A DNA stretch of 64,000 nt from Haematobia irritans (GCF_050003625.1 NC_134401.1:95210852-95274851), one strand, 5' to 3'; numbered from the stretch's first letter, positions 9,075-22,529 are shown. The notes: generated by a model from the letters alone, not told the origin. Made by a program: numbers and translations.

Positions 9075-12000
9075 GATGGATTTTTCAATTTTTTGATGGT
9101 GGTCACGAATTATCGTCCTTTTCGCTCTAGGACGCTTAGTTTAGGAGATATGGCCAAAAGAAGTTTTTCATATAAAAATTTCATTTTTTTAGGATTTGGG
9201 TGGATTTTTCAATTTTTTGAGGGTGGTCACGAATTATAGTCATTTTCGCTGTAGGACGCATATTTAAGAAGATATGGCCAAAAGAAGTTTTTCATATAAA
9301 AATTTCAATTTTTTTAGGTTTTGGGTGGATTTTTCATTTTTTTTGAGGGTGGTCACGAATTATCGTCCTTTTCGCTCTAGGACGCTTAGTTTAGGAGATA
9401 TGGCCAAAATAAGTTTTTCATATAAAAATTTCAATTTTTTTAGGATTTGGATGGATTTTTCAATTTTTTGATGGTGGTCACGAATTATCGTCCTTTTTGC
9501 TCTAGGACGCTTAGTTTAGGAGATATGGCCAAAAGAAGTTTTTCATATAAAAATTTCAATTTTTTAGGATTTGGGTGGATTTTTCAATTTTTTGCTGGTG
9601 GTCACGAATTATCGTCCTTTTCGCTCTAGGACGCATATTTAAAGAGATATGGCCAAAAGAAGTTTTTCATATAAAAATTTCAATTTTTTTTAGGTTTTGG
9701 GTGGATTTTTGAATTTTTTGAGGGTGGTCACGAATTATCGTCCTTTTCGCTCTAGGACGCATATTTAAGGAGATATGGCCAAAATAAGTTTTTCATATAA
9801 AAATTTCAATTTTTTTAGGTTGTGGGTGGATTTTTGAATTTTTTGAGGGTGGTCACGAATTATCGTCCTTTTCGCTGTAGGACGCATATTTAAGGAGATA
9901 TGGCCAAAATAAGTTTTTCATATAAAAATTTCAATTTTTTTAGGATTTGGATGGATTTTTCAATTTTTTGATGGTAGATTTTTCAATTTTTTTATGGTAG
10001 TCACGAATTATCGTCCTTTTCGCTGTAGGACGCATATTTAAGGAGATATGGCCAAAAGAAGTTTTTCATATAAAAATTTCAGTTTTTTTAGGTTTTGGGT
10101 GGGTTTTTCAATTTTTTGAGGGTGGTCACGAATTATCGTCCTTTTCGCTCTAGGACGCATATTTAAGGATATATGGCCAAAAGAAGTTTTTCATATAAAA
10201 ATTTCAATTTTTTTAGGTTTTGGGTGGATTTTTCAAATTTTTGATGGTAGTCACGAATTATCGTCCTTTTCGCTCGAGGACGCATATTTAAGGAGATATG
10301 GCCAAAAGAAGTTTTTCATATAAAAATTTCATTTTTTTTAGGTTTTGTGGATTTTTGAATTTTTTGAGGGTGGTCACGAATTATCGTCCTTTTCGCTCTA
10401 GGACGCATATTTAAGGAGATATGGCCAAAATAAGTTTTTCATATAAAAATTTCAATTTTGTTAGGATTTGGATGGATTTTTCAATTTTTTGATGGTGGTC
10501 ACGAATTATCGTCCTTTTCGCTCTAGGACGCTTAGTTTAGGAGATATGGCCAAAAGAAGTTTTTCATATAAAAATTTGAATTTTTTTAGGATTTGGGTGG
10601 ATTTTTCAATTTTTTGATGGTGGTCACGAATTATCGTCCTTTTCGCTCTAGGACGCATATTTAAAGAGATATGGCCAAAAGAAGTTTTTCATATAAAAAT
10701 TTCAATTTTTTTAGGTTTTGGGTGGATTTTTGAATTTTTTGAGGGTGGTCACGAATTATCGTCCTTTTCGCTCTAGGACGCTTAGTTTAGGAGATATGGC
10801 CAAAATAAGTTTTTCATATAAAAATTTCAATTTATTTAGGATTTGGATGAATTTTTCAATTTTTTGAGGGTGGTCACGAATTATCGTCCTTTTCGCTCTA
10901 GGACGCATATTTAAGGAGATATGGCCAAAAGAAGTTTTTCATATAAAATTTTCAATTTTTTTAGGATTTGGGTGGATTTTTCAATTTTTTGATGGTGGTC
11001 ACGAATTATCGTCCTTTTCGCTCTAGGACGCTTAGTTTAGGAGATATGGCCAAAAGAAGTTTTTCATATAAAAATTTCAATTTTTTTAGGTTTTGGGTGG
11101 ATTTTTCAATTTTTTGAGGGTGGTCACGAATTATCGTCCTTTTCGCTGTAGGACGCATATTTAAGGAGATATGGCCAAAAGAAGTTTTTCATATAAAAAT
11201 TTCAATTTTTTTAGGTTTTGGGTGGATTTTTGAATTTTTTGAGGGTGGTCACGTATTATCGTCCTTTTCGCTCTAGGACGCATATTTAAGGACATATGGC
11301 CAAAAGAAGTTTTTATATAAAAATTTCAAGTTTTTTAGGATTTGGGTGGATTTTTCAATTTTTTGATGGTGGTCACGAATTATCGTCCTTTTCGCTCTAG
11401 AACGCATATTTAAAGAGATATGGCCAAAAGAAGTTTTTCATATAAAAATTTTAATTTTTTTAGGTTTTGGGTGGATTTTTGAATTTTTTGAGGGTGGTCA
11501 CGAATTATCGTCCTTTTCGCTCTAGGACGCATATTTAAGGAGATATGGCCAAAATAAGTTTTTCATATAAAAATTTCAATTTATTTAGGATTTGGATGAA
11601 TTTTTCAATTTTTTGAGGGTGGTCACGAATTATCGTCCTTTTCGCTCTAGGACGCATATTTAAGGAGATATGGCCAAAAGAAGTTTTTCATATAAAAATT
11701 TCAATGTTTTTAGGATTTGGGTGGATTTTTCAATTTTTTGATGGTGGTCACGAATTATCGTCCTTTTCGCTCTAGGACGCTTAGTTTAGGAGATATGGCC
11801 AAAAGAAGTTTTTCATATAAAAATTTCAATTTTTTTAGGTTTTGGGTGGATTTTTCAATTTTTTGAGGGTGGTCACGAATTATCGTCCTTTTCGCTGTAG
11901 GACGCATATTTAAGGAGATATGGCCAAAAGAAGTTTTTCATATAAAAATTTCAATTTTTTTAGGTTTTGGGTGGATTTTTGAATTTTTTGAGGGTGGTCA

Positions 12001-12343
12001 CGTATTATCGTCCTTTTCGCTCTAGGACGCATATTTAAGGACATATGGCCAAAAGAAGTTTTTATATAAAAATTTCAAGTTTTTTAGGATTTGGGTGGAT
12101 TTTTCAATTTTTTGATGGTGGTCACGAATTATCGTCCTTTTCGCTCTAGAACGCATATTTAAAGAGATATGGCCAAAAGAAGTTTTTAATATAAAAATTT
12201 CAATTTTTTTAGGTTTTGGGTGGATTTTTGAATTTTTTGAGGGTGGTCACGAATTATCGTCCTTTTCGCTCTAGGACGCATATTTAAGGAGATATGGCCA
12301 AAATAAGTTTTTCATATAAAAATTTCAATTTTTTTAGGTTTTG
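9075..12343 (+). repeat. Higher-order block B, copy 1 (3269-bp period)
   Basis: Variant order from 9075 to about 11410 is repeated from 12344 to about 14670 at a constant offset of 3269 bp. Linked markers: tagtcattttcgctg with aagaagatatgg near 9237/12506, a 23-bp microduplication at 9954/13223, gctcgagg at 10272/13541, and tttttatat near 11310/14579. The right part (11401-12343) is instead a copy of 7011-7953 at an offset of 4390, shown by agtttttaat at 7791/12181. The unit is therefore a mosaic of two older segments. Confidence 0.92.
9954..9999 (+). repeat. 23-bp microduplication inside a monomer (first of four)
   Basis: Two 23-bp copies in tandem, 9954-9976 and 9977-9999, each beginning gatttttcaatttttt and ending atggta. 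They lengthen this monomer to about 148 bp. The same duplication, with the same internal g-to-t difference between its two copies, lies at 13223-13268, 15614-15659 and 20504-20549. The shared difference indicates one origin and later spread by the larger block duplications. Confidence 0.93.
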
Positions 12344-14670
12344 GGTGGATTTTTCAATTTTTTGATGGTGGTCACGAATTATCGTCCTTTTCGCTCTAGG
12401 ACGCTTAGTTTAGGAGATATGGCCAAAAGAAGTTTTTCATATAAAAATTTCATTTTTTTAGGATTTGGGTGGATTTTTCAATTTTTTGAGGGTGGTCACG
12501 AATTATAGTCATTTTCGCTGTAGGACGCATATTTAAGAAGATATGGCCAAAAGAAGTTTTTCATATAAAAATTTCAATTTTTTTAGGTTTTGGGTGGATT
12601 TTTCATTTTTTTTGAGGGTGGTCACGAATTATCGTCCTTTTCGCTCTAGGACGCTTAGTTTAGGAGATATGGCCAAAATAAGTTTTTCATATAAAAATTT
12701 CAATTTTTTTAGGATTTGGATGGATTTTTCAATTTTTTGATGGTGGTCACGAATTATCGTCCTTTTTGCTCTAGGACGCTTAGTTTAGGAGATATGGCCA
12801 AAAGAAGTTTTTCATATAAAAATTTCAATTTTGTAGGATTTGGGTGGATTTTTCAATTTTTTGCTGGTGGTCACGAATTATCGTCCTTTTCGCTCTAGGA
12901 CGCATATTTAAAGAGATATGGCCAAAAGAAGTTTTTCATATAAAAATTTCAATTTTTTTTAGGTTTTGGGTGGATTTTTGAATTTTTTGAGGGTGGTCAC
13001 GAATTATCGTCCTTTTCGCTCTAGGACGCATATTTAAGGAGATATGGCCAAAATAAGTTTTTCATATAAAAATTTCAATTTTTTTAGGTTGTGGGTGGAT
13101 TTTTGAATTTTTTGAGGGTGGTCACGAATTATCGTCCTTTTCGCTGTAGGACGCATATTTAAGGAGATATGGCCAAAATAAGTTTTTCATATAAAAATTT
13201 CAATTTTTTTAGGATTTGGATGGATTTTTCAATTTTTTGATGGTAGATTTTTCAATTTTTTTATGGTAGTCACGAATTATCGTCCTTTTCGCTGTAGGAC
13301 GCATATTTAAGGAGATATGGCCAAAAGAAGTTTTTCATATAAAAATTTCAATTTTTTTAGGTTTTGGGTGGGTTTTTCAATTTTTTGAGGGTGGTCACGA
13401 ATTATCGTCCTTTTCGCTCTAGGACGCATATTTAAGGATATATGGCCAAAAGAAGTTTTTCATATAAAAATTTCAATTTTTTTAGGTTTTGGGTGGATTT
13501 TTCAAATTTTTGATGGTAGTCACGAATTATCGTCCTTTTCGCTCGAGGACGCATATTTAAGGAGATATGGCCAAAAGAAGTTTTTCATATAAAAATTTCA
13601 TTTTTTTAGGTTTTGTGGATTTTTGAATTTTTTGAGGGTGGTCACGAATTATCGTCCTTTTCGCTCTAGGACGCATATTTAAGGAGATATGGCCAAAATA
13701 AGTTTTTCATATAAAAATTTCAATTTTGTTAGGATTTGGATGGATTTTTCAATTTTTTGATGGTGGTCACGAATTATCGTCCTTTTCGCTCTAGGACGCT
13801 TAGTTTAGGAGATATGGCCAAAAGAAGTTTTTCATATAAAAATTTGAATTTTTTTAGGATTTGGGTGGATTTTTCAATTTTTTGATGGTGGTCACGAATT
13901 ATCGTCCTTTTCGCTCTAGGACGCATATTTAAAGAGATATGGCCAAAAGAAGTTTTTCATATAAAAATTTCAATTTTTTTAGGTTTTGGGTGGATTTTTG
14001 AATTTTTTGAGGGTGGTCACGAATTATCGTCCTTTTCGCTCTAGGACGCTTAGTTTAGGAGATATGGCCAAAATAAGTTTTTCATATAAAAATTTCAATT
14101 TATTTAGGATTTGGATGAATTTTTCAATTTTTTGAGGGTGGTCACGAATTATCGTCCTTTTCGCTCTAGGACGCATATTTAAGGAGATATGGCCAAAAGA
14201 AGTTTTTCATATAAAATTTTCAATTTTTTTAGGATTTGGGTGGATTTTTCAATTTTTTGATGGTGGTCACGAATTATCGTCCTTTTCGCTCTAGGACGCT
14301 TAGTTTAGGAGATATGGCCAAAAGAAGTTTTTCATATAAAAATTTCAATTTTTTTAGGTTTTGGGTGGATTTTTCAATTTTTTGAGGGTGGTCACGAATT
14401 ATCGTCCTTTTCGCTGTAGGACGCATATTTAAGGAGATATGGCCAAAAGAAGTTTTTCATATAAAAATTTCAATTTTTTTAGGTTTTGGGTGGATTTTTG
14501 AATTTTTTGAGGGTGGTCACGTATTATCGTCCTTTTCGCTCTAGGACGCATATTTAAGGACATATGGCCAAAAGAAGTTTTTATATAAAAATTTCAAGTT
14601 TTTTAGGATTTGGGTGGATTTTTCAATTTTTTGATGGTGGTCACGAATTATCGTCCTTTTCGCTCTAGAA
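12344..14670 (+). repeat. Higher-order block B, copy 2 (partial)
   Basis: Near-identical continuation of block B at +3269 bp. It differs by scattered single-base changes, for example the poly-T run interrupted as ttttgtagg near 12831. The copy ends where aacgcatat is replaced by aacggatat near 14669. The last 1.4 kb also serves as the first part of block C copy 1, so duplications B and C overlap. Confidence 0.9.
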
Positions 14671-15567
14671 CGGATATTTAAAGAGATATGGCCAAAAGAA
14701 GTTTTTCATATAAAAATTTCAATTTTTTTAGGTTTTGGGTGGATTTTTGAATTTTTTGAGGGTGGTCACGAATTATCGTCCTTTTCGCTCTAGGACGCAT
14801 ATTTAAGGAGATATGGCCAAAATAAGTTTTTCATATAAAAATTTCAATTTTTTTAGGTTTTGGGTGGACTTTTGAATTTTTTGAGGGTGGTCACGAATTA
14901 TCGTCCTTTTCGCTCTAAGACGCTTAGTTTAGGAGATATGGCCAAAAGAAGTTTTTCATATAAAAATTTCAATTTTTTTAGGATTTGGGTGGATTTTTCA
15001 ATTTTTTGATGGTGGTCACGAATTATCGTCCTTTTCGCTCTAGGACGCTTAGTTTAGGAGATATGGCCAAAAGAAGTTTTTCATATAAAAATTTCATTTT
15101 TTTAGGTTTTGGGTGGATTTTTGAATTTTTTGAGGGTGGTCACGAATTATAGTCCTTTTCGCTCTAGGACGCATATTTAAGGAGATATGGCCAAAAGAAG
15201 TTTTTCATATAAAAATTTCAATTTTTTTAGGTTTTGGGTGGATTTTTGAATTTTTTGAGGGTGGTCACGAATTATCGTCATTTTCGCTGTAGGACGCATA
15301 TTTAAGGAGATATGGCCAAAAGAAGTTTTTCATATAAAAATTTCAATTTTTTTAGGTTTTGGGTGGATTTTTGAATTTTTTGAGGGTGGTCACGAATTAT
15401 CGTCCTTTTCGCTCTAGGACGCATATTTAAGGAGATATGGCCAAGAGAAGTTTTTCATATAAAAATTTCATTTTTTTAGGTTTGGGTGGATTTTTGAATT
15501 TTTTGAGGGTGGTCACGAATTATCGTCCTTTTCGCTCTAGGACGCATATTTAAGGAGATATGGCCAA
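13290..15567 (+). repeat. Higher-order block C, copy 1 (2641-bp period)
   Basis: Matches 15931-18208 at a constant offset of 2641 bp. Shared private markers: gctcgagg (13541/16182), aacggatat (14669/17310), ggtggactttt (14864/17505) and gccaagagaag (15442/18083). Overlap with block B shows that at least two duplications of different length have acted on the same monomers, one after the other. Confidence 0.92.
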
Positions 15568-16130
15568 AATAAGTTTTTCATATAAAAATTTCAATTTTTT
15601 TAGGATTTGGATGGATTTTTCAATTTTTTGATGGTAGATTTTTCAATTTTTTTATGGTAGTCACGAATTATCGTCCTTTTCGCTCTAGGACGCATATTTA
15701 AGGAGATATGGCCAAAAGAAGTTTTTCATATAAAAATTTCAATTTTTTTAGGTTTTGGGTGGATTTTTGAATTTTTTGATGGTGGTCACGAATTATCGTC
15801 CTTTTCGCTCTAGGACGCATATTTAAGGAGATATGGCCAAAAGAAGTTTTTCATATAAAAATTTAAATTTTTTTATGTTTTGGGTGGATTTTTGAATTTT
15901 TTGAGGGTGGTCACGAATTATCGTCCTTTTCGCTGTAGGACGCATATTTAAGGAGATATGGCCAAAAGAAGTTTTTCATATAAAAATTTCAATTTTTTTA
16001 GGTTTTGGGTGGGTTTTTCAATTTTTTGAGGGTGGTCACGAATTATCGTCCTTTTCGCTCTAGGACGCATATTTAAGGATATATGGCCAAACGAAGTTTT
16101 TCATATAAAAATTTCAATTTTTTTAGGTTT
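15561..16130 (+). repeat. Segment repeated at 20451-21020
   Basis: Constant offset of 4890 bp. Shared markers are the aaaataag monomer carrying the 23-bp microduplication (15614/20504), a gaattttttgatgg junction, and the private tttatgttttggg variant near 15870/20760. The right limit is where ggttttggg in the first copy meets ggatttggg in the second. Confidence 0.88.
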
Positions 16131-18208
16131 TGGGTGGATTTTTCAAATTTTTGATGGTAGTCACGAATTATCGTCCTTTTCGCTCGAGGACGCATATTTA
16201 AGGAGATATGGCCAAAAGAAGTTTTTCATATAAAAATTTCATTTTTTTTAGGTTTTGTGGATTTTTGAATTTTTTGAGGGTGGTCACGAATTATCGTCCT
16301 TTTCGCTCTAGGACGCATATTTAAGGAGATATGGCCAAAATAAGTTTTTCATATAAAAATTTCAATTTTGTTAGGATTTGGATGGATTTTTCAATTTTTT
16401 GATGGTGGTCACGAATTATCGTCCTTTTCGCTCTAGGACGCTTAGTTTAGGAGATATGGCCAAAAGAAGTTTTTCATATAAAAATTTCAATTTTTTTAGG
16501 ATTTGGGTGGATTTTTCAATTTTTTGATGGTGGTCACGAATTATCGTCCTTTTCGCTCTAGGACGCATATTTAAAGAGATATGGCCAAAAGAAGTTTTTC
16601 ATATAAAAATTTCAATTTTTTTAGGTTTTGGGTGGATTTTTGAATTTTTTGAGGGTGGTCACGAATTATCGTCCTTTTCGCTCTAGGACGCTTAGTTTAG
16701 GAGATATGGCCAAAATAAGTTTTTCATATAAAAATTTCAATTTATTTAGGATTTGGATGAATTTTTCAATTTTTTGAGGGTGGTCACGAATTATCGTCCT
16801 TTTCGCTCTAGGACGCATATTTAAGGAGATATGGCCAAAAGAAGTTTTTCATATAAAATTTTCAATTTTTTTAGGATTTGGGTGGATTTTTCAATTTTTT
16901 GATGGTGGTCACGAATTATCGTCCTTTTCGCTCTAGGACGCTTAGTTTAGGAGATATGGCCAAAAGAAGTTTTTCATATAAAAATTTCAATTTTTTTAGG
17001 TTTTGGGTGGATTTTTCAATTTTTTGAGGGTGGTCACGAATTATCGTCCTTTTCGCTGTAGGACGCATATTTAAGGAGATATGGCCAAAAGAAGTTTTTC
17101 ATATAAAAATTTCAATTTTTTTAGGTTTTGGGTGGATTTTTGAATTTTTTGAGGGTGGTCACGTATTATCGTCCTTTTAGCTCTAGGACGCATATTTAAG
17201 GACATATGGCCAAAAGAAGTTTTTATATAAAAATTTCAAGTTTTTTAGGATTTGGGTGGATTTTTCAATTTTTTGATGGTGGTCACGAATTATCGTCCTT
17301 TTCGCTCTAGAACGGATATTTAAAGAGATATGGCCAAAAGAAGTTTTTCATATAAAAATTTCAATTTTTTTAGGTTTTGGGTGGATTTTTGAATTTTTTG
17401 AGGGTGGTCACGAATTATCGTCCTTTTCGCTCTAGGACGCATATTTAAGGAGATATGGCCAAAATAAGTTTTTCATATAAAAATTTCAATTTTTTTAGGT
17501 TTTGGGTGGACTTTTGAATTTTTTGAGGGTGGTCACGAATTATCGTCCTTTTCGCTCTAAGACGCTTAGTTTAGGAGATATGGCCAAAAGAAGTTTTTCA
17601 TATAAAAATTTCAATTTTTTTAGGATTTGGGTGGATTTTTCAATTTTTTGATGGTGGTCACGAATTATCGTCCTTTTCGCTCTAGGACGCTTAGTTTAGG
17701 AGATATGGCCAAAAGAAGTTTTTCATATAAAAATTTCATTTTTTTAGGTTTTGGGTGGATTTTTGAATTTTTTGAGGGTGGTCACGAATTATAGTCCTTT
17801 TCGCTCTAGGACGCATATTTAAGGAGATATGGCCAAAAGAAGTTTTTCATATAAAAATTTCAATTTTTTTAGGTTTTGGGTGGATTTTTCAATTTTTTGA
17901 GGGTGGTCACGAATTATCGTCATTTTCGCTGTAGGACGCATATTTAAGGAGATATGGCCAAAAGAAGTTTTTCATATAAAAATTTCAATTTTTTTAGGTT
18001 TTGGGTGGATTTTTGAATTTTTTGAGGGTGGTCACGAATTATCGTCCTTTTCGCTCTAGGACGCATATTTAAGGAGATATGGCCAAGAGAAGTTTTTCAT
18101 ATAAAAATTTCATTTTTTTAGGTTTGGGTGGATTTTTGAATTTTTTGAGGGTGGTCACGAATTATCGTCCTTTTCGCTCTAGGACGCATATTTAAGGAGA
18201 TATGGCCA
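15931..18208 (+). repeat. Higher-order block C, copy 2
   Basis: Second copy of 13290-15567. Rare differences include gccaaacgaag near 16092 and ttttagctcta near 17178. Between the two copies (15568-15930) lies a short stretch that also recurs at 20451-20820 and contains the 23-bp microduplication. Confidence 0.92.
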
Positions 18209-19740
18209 AAAGAAGTTTTTCATATAAAAATTTCAATTTTTTTAGGTTTTGGGTGGATTTTTGAATTTTTTGAGGGTGGTCACGAATTATCGTCCTCTTC
18301 GCTGTAGGACGCATATTTAAGGAGATATGGCCAAAAGAAGTTTTTCATATAAAAATTTCAATTTTTTTAGGTTTTGGGTAGATTTTTTAATTTTTTGAGG
18401 GTGGTCACGAATTATCGTCCTTTGCGCTCTAGGACGCATATTTAAGGAGATATGGCCAAAAGAAGTTTTTCATATAAAAATTTCAATTTTTTTAGGTTTT
18501 AGGTGGATTTTTGAATTTTTTGAGGGTGGTCACGAATTATCGTCCTTTTCGCTCTAGGACGCTTAGTTTAGGAGATATGGCCAAAAGAAGTTTTTCATAT
18601 AAAAATTTCAATTTTTTTAGGATTTGGGTGGATTTTTCAATTTTTTGATGGTGGTCACAAATTATCGTCCTTTTCGCTCTAGGACGCATATTTAAGGATA
18701 TATGGCCAAAAGAAGTTTTTCATATAAAAATTTCAATTTTTTTAGGTTTTGGGTGGATTTTTGAATTTTTTGAGGGTGGTCACGAATTATCGTCCTTTTC
18801 GCTGTAGGACGCATATTTAAGGAGATATGGCCAAAAGAAGTTTTTCATATAAAAATTTCAATTTTTTTAGGTTTTGGGTGGATTTTTGAATTTTTTGAGG
18901 GTGGTCACGAATTATCGTCCTTTGCGCTCTAGGACGCATATTTAAGGAGATATGGCCAAAAGAAGTTTTTCATATAAAAATTTAAATTTTTTTAGGTTAT
19001 GGGTGGATTTTTCAATTTTTTGAGGGTGGTCACGAATTATCGCCCTTTTCGCTCTAGGACGCATATTTAAGGAGATATGGCCAAAAGAAGTTTTTCATAT
19101 AAAAATTTCAATTTTTTTAGGTTTTGGGTGGATTTTTGAATTTTTTGAGGGTGGTCACGAATTATCGTCCTTTTCGCTCTAGGACGCTTAGTTTAGGAGA
19201 TATGGCCAAAATAAGTTTTTCATATAAAAATTTCAATTTTTTTAGGATTTGGGTGGATTTTTAAATTTTTTGATGGTGGTCACGAATTATCGTCCTTTTC
19301 GCTCTAGGACGCATATTTAAGGAGATATGGCCAAAAGAATTTTTTCATATAAAAATTTCATTTTTTTTAGGTTTTGGGTGGATTTTTCAATTTTTTGATG
19401 GTGGTCACAAATTATCGTCCTTTTCGCTCTAGGACGCATATTTAAGGATATATGGCCAAAAGAAGTTTTTCATATAAAAATTTCAATTTTTTTAGGTTTT
19501 GGGTGGATTTTTGAATTTTTTGAGGGTGGTCACGAATTATCGTCCTTTGCGCTCTATGACGCATATTTAAGGAGATATGGCCAAAAAAGTTTTTCATATA
19601 AAAATTTAAATTTTTTAGGTTATGGGTGGATTTTTCAATTTTTTGAGGGTGGTCACGAATTATCGTCCTTTTCGCTCTAGGACGCTTAGTTTAGGAGATA
19701 TGGCCAAAAGAAGTTTTTCATATAAAAATTTCAATTTTTT
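18209..19740 (+). repeat. Mixed satellite monomers
   Basis: Type A monomers dominate. A gatggtggtcacaaatt junction followed by aaggatatatgg occurs near 18650, 19400 and 19780, roughly 750 and 375 bp apart, so this stretch has partial multi-monomer periodicity. No sequence outside the satellite family is seen. Confidence 0.8.
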
Positions 19741-20431
19741 TAGGATTTGGGTGGATTTTTCAATTTTTTGATGGTGGTCACAAATTATCGTCCTTTTCGC
19801 TCTAGGACGCATATTTAAGGATATATGGCCAAAAGAAGTTTTTGATATAAAAATTTCAATTTTTCTAGGTTTTGGGTGGATTTTTGATTTTTATGAGGGT
19901 GGTCACGAATTATCGTCCTTTGCGCTCTAGGACGCATATTTAAGGAGATATGGCCAAAAAAAGTTTTTCATATAAAAATTTAAATTTTTTTAGGTTATGG
20001 GTGGATTTTTAAATTTTTTGAGGGTGGTCACGAATTATCGTCCTTTTCGCTCTAGGACGCATATTTAAAGAGATATGGCCAAAAGAAGTTTTTCATATAA
20101 AAATTTAAATTTTCTTAGGTTATGGGTGGATTTTTCAATTTTTTGATGGTGGTCACGAATTATCGTCCTTTTCGCTCTAGGACGCATATTTAAGGAGATA
20201 TGGCCAAAAGAAGTTTTTCATATAAAAATTTCAATTTTTTTAGGTTTTGGGTGGATTTTTCAATTTTTTGAGGGTGGTCACGAATTATCGTCCTTTTCGC
20301 TCTAGGACGCTTAGTTTAGGAGATATGGCCAAAATAAGTTTTTCATATAAAAATTTCAATTTTTTTAGGATTTGGGTGGATTTTTCAATTTTTTGATGGT
20401 GGTCACGAATTATCGTCCTTTTCGCTCTAGG
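19741..20431 (+). repeat. Duplicated segment, copy 1 (1273-bp offset)
   Basis: Matches 21014-21704. The diagnostic monomer has tttttctagg and a gatttttatgaggg end (c at 19865 and at 21138). It is followed by an aaaaaaag monomer with gtggatttttaaa, and by a ttttcttaggttatggg monomer. The insert between the copies (20451-21013) is the segment shared with 15561-16130. Confidence 0.88.
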
Positions 20432-21013
20432 ACGCATATTTAAAGAGATATGGCCAAAATAAGTTTTTCATATAAAAATTTCAATTTTTTTAGGATTTGG
20501 ATGGATTTTTCAATTTTTTGATGGTAGATTTTTCAATTTTTTTATGGTAGTCACGAATTATCGTCCTTTTCGCTCTAGGACGCATATTTAAGGAGATATG
20601 GCCAAAAGAAGTTTTTCATATAAAAATTTCAATTTTTTTAGGTTTTGGGTGGATTTTTGAATTTTTTGATGGTGGTCACGAATTATCGTCCTTTTCGCTC
20701 TAGGACGCATATTTAAGGAGATATGGCCAAAAGAAGTTTTTCATATAAAAATTTAAATTTTTTTATGTTTTGGGTGGATTTTTGAATTTTTTGAGGGTGG
20801 TCACGAATTATCGTCCTTTTCGCTGTAGGACGCATATTTAAGGAGATATGGCCAAAAGAAGTTTTTCATATAAAAATTTCAATTTTTTTAGGTTTTGGGT
20901 GGGTTTTTCAATTTTTTGAGGGTGGTCACGAATTATCGTCCTTTTCGCTCTAGGACGCATATTTAAGGATATATGGCCAAAAGAAGTTTTTCATATAAAA
21001 ATTTCAATTTTTT

Positions 21014-21704
21014 TAGGATTTGGGTGGATTTTTCAATTTTTTGATGGTGGTCACAAATTATCGTCCTTTTCGCTCTAGGACGCATATTTAAGGATATATG
21101 GCCAAAAGAAGTTTTTCATATAAAAATTTCAATTTTTCTAGGTTTTGGGTGGATTTTTGATTTTTATGAGGGTGGTCACGAATTATCGTCCTTTGCGCTC
21201 TAGGACGCATATTTAAGGAGATATGGCCAAAAAAAGTTTTTCATATAAAAATTTAAATTTTTTTAGGTTATGGGTGGATTTTTAAATTTTTTGAGGGTGG
21301 TCACGAATTATCGTCCTTTTCGCTCTAGGACGCATATTTAAAGAGATATGGCCAAAAGAAGTTTTTCATATAAAAATTTAAATTTTCTTAGGTTATGGGT
21401 GGATTTTTCAATTTTTTGATGGTGGTCACGAATTATCGTCCTTTTCGCTCTAGGACGCATATTTAAGGAGATATGGCCAAAAGAAGTTTTTCATATAAAA
21501 ATTTCAATTTTTTTAGGTTTTGGGTGGATTTTTCAATTTTTTGAGGGTGGTCACGAATTATCGTCCTTTTCGCTCTAGGACGCTTAGTTTAGGAGATATG
21601 GCCAAAATAAGTTTTTCATATAAAAATTTCAATTTTTTTAGGATTTGGGTGGATTTTTCAATTTTTTGATGGTGGTCACGAATTATCGTCCTTTTCGCTC
21701 TAGG
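21014..21704 (+). repeat. Duplicated segment, copy 2 (1273-bp offset)
   Basis: Second copy of 19741-20431; a small difference is tcatataaa in place of the tgatataaa seen near 19843. It continues into monomers at 21705-22530 that supply the ttttcttagg and cttagtttagg types found in the next duplicated block. Confidence 0.85.
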
Positions 21705-22529
21705 ACGCATATTTAAGGAGATATGGCCAAAAGAAGTTTTTCATATAAAAATTTCATTTTTTTTAGGTTTTGGGTGGATTTTTCAATTTTTTGATGGTGG
21801 TCACGAATTATCGTCCTTTTCGCTCTAGGACGCATATTTAAAGAGATATGGCCAAAAGAAGTTTTTCATATAAAAATTTCAATTTTTTTAGGTTTTGGGT
21901 GGATTTTTCAATTTTTTGAGGGTGGTCACGAATTATCGTCCTTTTCGCTCTAGGACGCTTAGTTTAGGAGATATGGCCAAAATAAGTTTTTCATATAAAA
22001 ATTTCAATTTTTTTAGGATTTGGATGGATTTGTCAATTTTTTTGATGGTGGTCACGAATTATCGTCCTTTTCGCTCTAGGACGCTTAGTTTAGGAGATAT
22101 GGCCAAAAGAAGTTTTTCATATAAAAATTTCAATTTTTTTAGGATTTGGATGGATTTTTCAATTTTTTGATGGTGGTCACGAATTATCGTCCTTTTCGCT
22201 CTAGGACGCTTAGTTTAGGAGATATGGCCAAAAGAAGTTTTTCATATAAAAATTTCATTTTTTTTAGGATTTGGGTGGATTTTTCAATTTTTTGATGGTG
22301 GTCACGAATTATCGTCCTTTTCGCTCTAGGACGCATATTTAAAGAGATATGGCCAAAAAAAGTTTTCATATAAAAATTTAAATTTTCTTAGGTTATGGGT
22401 GGATTTTTCAATTTTTTGATGGTGGTCACGAATTATCGTCCTTTTCGCTCTAGGACGCTTAGTTTAGGAGATATGGCCAAAATAAGTTTTTCATATAAAA
22501 ATTTCAATTTTTTTAGGATTTGGATGGAT
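21705..22529 (+). repeat. Satellite monomers with several 126-bp units
   Basis: Includes monomers with an added T (tggatttgtcaattttttt near 22025). These make the unit 126 bp and so keep a short reading frame open over about two monomers; the open frame is a length effect, not evidence of a gene. A ttttcttaggttatggg monomer near 22386 is a close copy of those near 22633 and 23384. Confidence 0.8.

Noticed and set aside
9274..9471. Open reading frames of 60-95 codons (for example 9274-9471, 21895-22170, 51920-52207, 62504-62791) as a small-protein family.
   Set aside because: All are frames of the satellite itself. The same peptides recur wherever adjacent monomers happen to be 126 bp, appear on both strands, and break at every standard 125-bp unit. 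No independent coding signal, conserved start or stop, or promoter was seen.
9954..9999. Insertion-sequence or transposon end at the 23-bp duplication.
   Set aside because: It is a direct duplication of satellite sequence with no foreign DNA, terminal inverted repeats or target-site signature.
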